NCBI RefSeq assembly: GCF_001714725.1
Contig: NZ_CP016447.1
Coordinates: forward strand, 124,001 to 188,000
DNA length: 64,000 nt
Direction of reading: 5' to 3'
DNA from: Acidovorax sp. RAC01
GTDB lineage: Bacteria > Pseudomonadota > Gammaproteobacteria > Burkholderiales > Burkholderiaceae_C
Under the pieces are notes generated by a model. That model made no database searches. It saw nothing but the letters and a program-made list of their open reading frames with translations, and was not told the origin of the DNA. Both the position numbers and the translations under genes were made by a program. Each line of letters opens with the position of its first letter. Positions within the stretch are counted from its first letter, which is position 1. Positions 62,036 through 64,000 of the stretch are shown here, piece after piece.

Positions 62036-62128
62036 TGGCGGAAACGGAGGGATTCGAACCCTCGATGAGGCTCTACACCCCATACTCCCTTAGCAGGGGA
62101 GCACCTTCGGCCACTCGGTCACGTTTCC
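62036..62128 (-). tRNA. tRNA-Ser (anticodon GCU)
   Basis: The minus strand starts GGAAACGTGACCGAGTGGCC and ends CGTTTCCGCCA; the seven-base acceptor stem GGAAACG/CGTTTCC is perfect and CCA is encoded. The anticodon arm CTCCC-CTGCTAA-GGGAG has the anticodon GCT. A long variable arm, as in all Ser tRNAs, follows, then the T arm GAGGG-TTCGAAT-CCCTC. The last 14 bases are the integration site of the island. Confidence 0.97.
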
Positions 62129-62161
62129 AATCCCGCCATTATGCCTCATTTCATGGGCGCT

Positions 62162-62326
62162 TTAGACGGGGAAAGCGGTTCGGACCACTTCCTGGCACCG
62201 CTCGAAAGCCTTGTGCAGACTGCGCACGGCGACTTCCACATCCGTCTCGTCAATCACCACCGAGTTATTGATTTTCAAGGTCGGGATGATCTGGATATCG
62301 ATGCCATCTTCGCTCTGTGCGTTCAG
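62162..62326 (-). pseudogene. C-terminal remnant resembling aspartate kinase (lysC)
   Basis: The minus strand encodes SEDGIDIQIIPTLKINNSVV and IDETDVEVAVRSLHKAFE before a stop, closely recalling the LysC ending (EEGINIQMISTSEIKTSVVI, then MELAVRALHKAFE). There is no room for the rest of the gene: tilS ends at 62323. In related Comamonadaceae I recall lysC standing between tilS and tRNA-Ser, so this looks like what a deletion left. Substitutions in otherwise conserved positions suggest decay. Confidence 0.6.
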
Positions 62327-63288
62327 GCGCTCATAGCCCCCGCGTCGTACCAATCGAGGTGCAAGCCCGACCGCACCACAAAGCCGCGCCCCATCTTCAG
62401 ACGAATGCCGTGACCGCGCGTGGTGCAGGCCGCGATCTGATCCAGCATCTCGGCCAGCTGGGCTGCCGAGGGCGTGGTCTGGTGGTGGTGGCGCAGCCAG
62501 TGGCGCAGCGCGTTGGCCTGGCGGGCACGGCTCAGTTGCTGCAGCTGCGCGAGGGCCGGCGGCACACCGACCCGGGCAAGGTCTTCCTGCGCGATCTCGC
62601 CCAGCAGACCTGCTGCTTGCCACGCGTTGGCCGCGGTGCGCGCAAACGTATCGCGAAACGCCGGGAACACGGCCTCGACGGCCGGCAGAAGCTGGGCCCG
62701 GATGCGGTTGCGCGTAAAGCGAGTGTCGCTGTTGGTGGGGTCTTCGACCCAGGCAATGCCCTGCTCCAGCAACCAGCGGCGCACATCGGCGCCGGGCACC
62801 TGCAGCAGGGGCCGGTGCCACGCCACACCGCCGCGCTCCCACCGGGCGGGCATGGCAGCCAACCCGGCCACGCCAGCACCGCGCGACAGCGCCAGCAGCA
62901 GGGTTTCAGCCTGGTCATCGGCATGCTGCGCAAGTGCTATTGATTTAATAGCAAAACTACCATTTGCAGCAAGCGCTACCGTGTCAAAAGCCTCATATCT
63001 TGCCTTGCGGGCCGCATCTTCGGGGCTCTGGCCCGGTGCGGCGGTGGCATTCACCCTGCACACCGTCAGCGCCACGCCCAGCGTGCTGCACAGGGCTTCG
63101 CAGTGCCGCGCAAACCCGTCGGCCGCTGGCTGCAGGCCATGGTGCACATGAATGGCCTGTATCTGTCCGGGCCATCGGCGCGCGCAGGCCACGGCCAGTG
63201 CTGTCGAGTCCGCCCCGCCGCTCAGCCCTATCGCCAGCGGCAGGGTCGGCGCAAAGCACTCGATAGCGGCCTCAAACCGTTGTGCCAT
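62323..63288 (-). CDS. tilS: tRNA(Ile)-lysidine synthase
   Basis: From ATG 63288 the product has 321 residues with the PP-loop LAIGLSGGADSTALAV, the second conserved stretch AIHVHHGLQPAADGFARHC, and ALAQHADDQAETLLLALSRG and EDPTNSDTRFTRNRIR. It makes lysidine at the wobble base of the minor tRNA-Ile and is essential. It is rather short because the C-terminal domain is reduced, as usual in betaproteobacteria. The stretch coding for SFAIKSIAL contains a copy of the dispersed palindrome, in frame. It follows accA by 78 bp. Confidence 0.9.
   Translation of the reverse strand: MAQRFEAAIECFAPTLPLAIGLSGGADSTALAVACARRWPGQIQAIHVHHGLQPAADGFARHCEALCSTLGVALTVCRVNATAAPGQSPEDAARKARYEAFDTVALAANGSFAIKSIALAQHADDQAETLLLALSRGAGVAGLAAMPARWERGGVAWHRPLLQVPGADVRRWLLEQGIAWVEDPTNSDTRFTRNRIRAQLLPAVEAVFPAFRDTFARTAANAWQAAGLLGEIAQEDLARVGVPPALAQLQQLSRARQANALRHWLRHHHQTTPSAAQLAEMLDQIAACTTRGHGIRLKMGRGFVVRSGLHLDWYDAGAMSA
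62936..62952. repeat. Dispersed 17-bp palindrome, copy 4, inside tilS
   Basis: GCTATTGATTTAATAGC within the tilS reading frame. It codes for AIKSIA in a region between the PP-loop domain strand and the HADDQAET motif. The base composition is far more A/T-rich than the rest of the gene, so the repeat seems to have been inserted or formed in frame. Confidence 0.65.
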
Positions 63289-63366
63289 GCCCTGCCCCGC
63301 GCCCCACAACGCACAACGGCCCCGAAGGGCCGTCAGCAGACTGGATGGTCCGGTCGGGCAACCCGG

Positions 63367-64000
63367 TCAACGGCTGTCCGCCTTGGTATCGCTGAAGCGG
63401 CCGTAGCTCTGCAGGCGCTCGTAGCGGCGGTCCAGCAGATCCTTGGTTTTCAGATCAGCGACCTGGCGGAACGCATCGCCCAGGGCGCGCTTGAGGAACG
63501 CCGCCATCTGCTTGTGGTCGCGGTGGGCGCCGCCCACAGGCTCGCTCACGATCTTGTCCACCAGGCCCAGGGCCTTCAGGCGGTGGGCGGTGATGCCCAG
63601 CGCGTCGGCCGCTTCCTGGGCCTTGTCGCTGGTCTTCCACAAGATGGAGGCACAGCCTTCAGGGCTGATGACGGAGTAGATGGCGTACTGCAGCATCACC
63701 ACCTGGTCTGCGACGCTGATGGCCAGCGCGCCACCCGAGCCGCCTTCGCCAATGATGGTGGTGATGATGGGCACTTCGAGTTGCGCCATCTCGAAGATGT
63801 TGCGGCCAATGGCCTCGGACTGGCCACGTTCTTCGGCATCAATGCCGGGGTAGGCGCCGGGCGTGTCCACAAACGTGAACACGGGCAGCTTGAACTTCTC
63901 GGCCGTCTTCATCAGGCGCAAGGCCTTGCGGTAGCCCTCGGGCTTGCTCATGCCGAAGTTGCGCATGGCGCGCTCCTTGGTGTCGCGGCCCTTCTGGTGG
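63367..64000 (-). CDS. accA: Acetyl-CoA carboxylase carboxyltransferase alpha subunit (5' end outside window)
   Basis: The last 210 codons are present: [72 protein letters not shown] and [16 protein letters not shown], the oxyanion-forming glycines and conserved core of AccA. The end [20 protein letters not shown] is typical. It carries out, with AccD, the transfer of carboxyl from biotin to acetyl-CoA in fatty-acid synthesis. It is upstream of tilS on the same strand. The start is beyond base 64000. Confidence 0.95.
   Translation of the reverse strand, partial: HQKGRDTKERAMRNFGMSKPEGYRKALRLMKTAEKFKLPVFTFVDTPGAYPGIDAEERGQSEAIGRNIFEMAQLEVPIITTIIGEGGSGGALAISVADQVVMLQYAIYSVISPEGCASILWKTSDKAQEAADALGITAHRLKALGLVDKIVSEPVGGAHRDHKQMAAFLKRALGDAFRQVADLKTKDLLDRRYERLQSYGRFSDTKADSR

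Noticed and set aside
63316..63333. Hairpin ACGGCCC-CGAA-GGGCCGT between accA and tilS as a terminator
   Set aside because: There is no T-run on either strand after the stem and the genes are only 78 bp apart in one direction, so termination cannot be claimed.

Overview
The window looks like a chromosome segment of a high-GC betaproteobacterium of the Comamonadaceae, close to Acidovorax, Comamonas or Delftia. The evidence is the gene families and neighbourhoods (accA-tilS-tRNA-Ser, tctABC/tctDE, several Bug-type tricarboxylate receptors, an extracellular PHB depolymerase) and the short dispersed GCTAT-N7-ATAGC palindromes. Species is not assigned.

1-14.7 kb is a metal-resistance region. A two-component pair (minus strand) faces a czcI-czcC-czcB-czcA operon and a small periplasmic protein. 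Beyond lies a decayed chromate-resistance cluster (chrA, superoxide dismutase and ChrB remnants; a rhodanese still open). An inverted second czc-type set (czcI-like, internally deleted czcC, small periplasmic paralogue, His-tailed DMT exporter) has lost czcB and czcA.

14.9-19.2 kb holds a hydrolase remnant, a 168-bp inverted-repeat element, a lipoprotein hydrolase, two small lipoproteins, a SAM methyltransferase and a LysR regulator.

19.4-28.9 kb is a complete D-glucarate/D-galactarate catabolic regulon. It contains garD, an exported SMP-30 lactonase, gudD, two Bug receptors, kdgD, a FadR-type repressor and an alpha-ketoglutarate semialdehyde dehydrogenase. A matching 13-bp operator lies before both transcription units, so the genes convert aldarates to 2-oxoglutarate. 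29-31.5 kb is an exported DUF1501/DUF1800 pair.

31.6-41.8 kb is a co-directional block: sigma-54 activator, sigma-54 promoter with an upstream enhancer palindrome, Liv-type binding protein, secreted PHB depolymerase, LivG/LivF/LivH/LivM-type transporter, alpha/beta hydrolase and SDR. I read it as a candidate depolymerise-import-hydrolyse system for hydroxyalkanoates.

42-48.7 kb has a Fur-box-preceded DUF2325 gene, the tctCBA transporter with its tctDE regulators, and hslR.

48.8-62.0 kb is a genomic island of about 13.2 kb inserted in the 3' end of tRNA-Ser(GCU). It has att repeats, a tyrosine integrase, a Gabija-type defence pair, a truncated type I restriction subunit, an inovirus Gp2/YfjJ-like gene, a DUF3987 gene split cleanly by an IS5-type element, and an AlpA regulator. 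The tRNA's original terminator appears stranded at the far end of the island. 62.1-64 kb returns to core genes: a remnant resembling the end of lysC, tilS and accA (cut by the window end).
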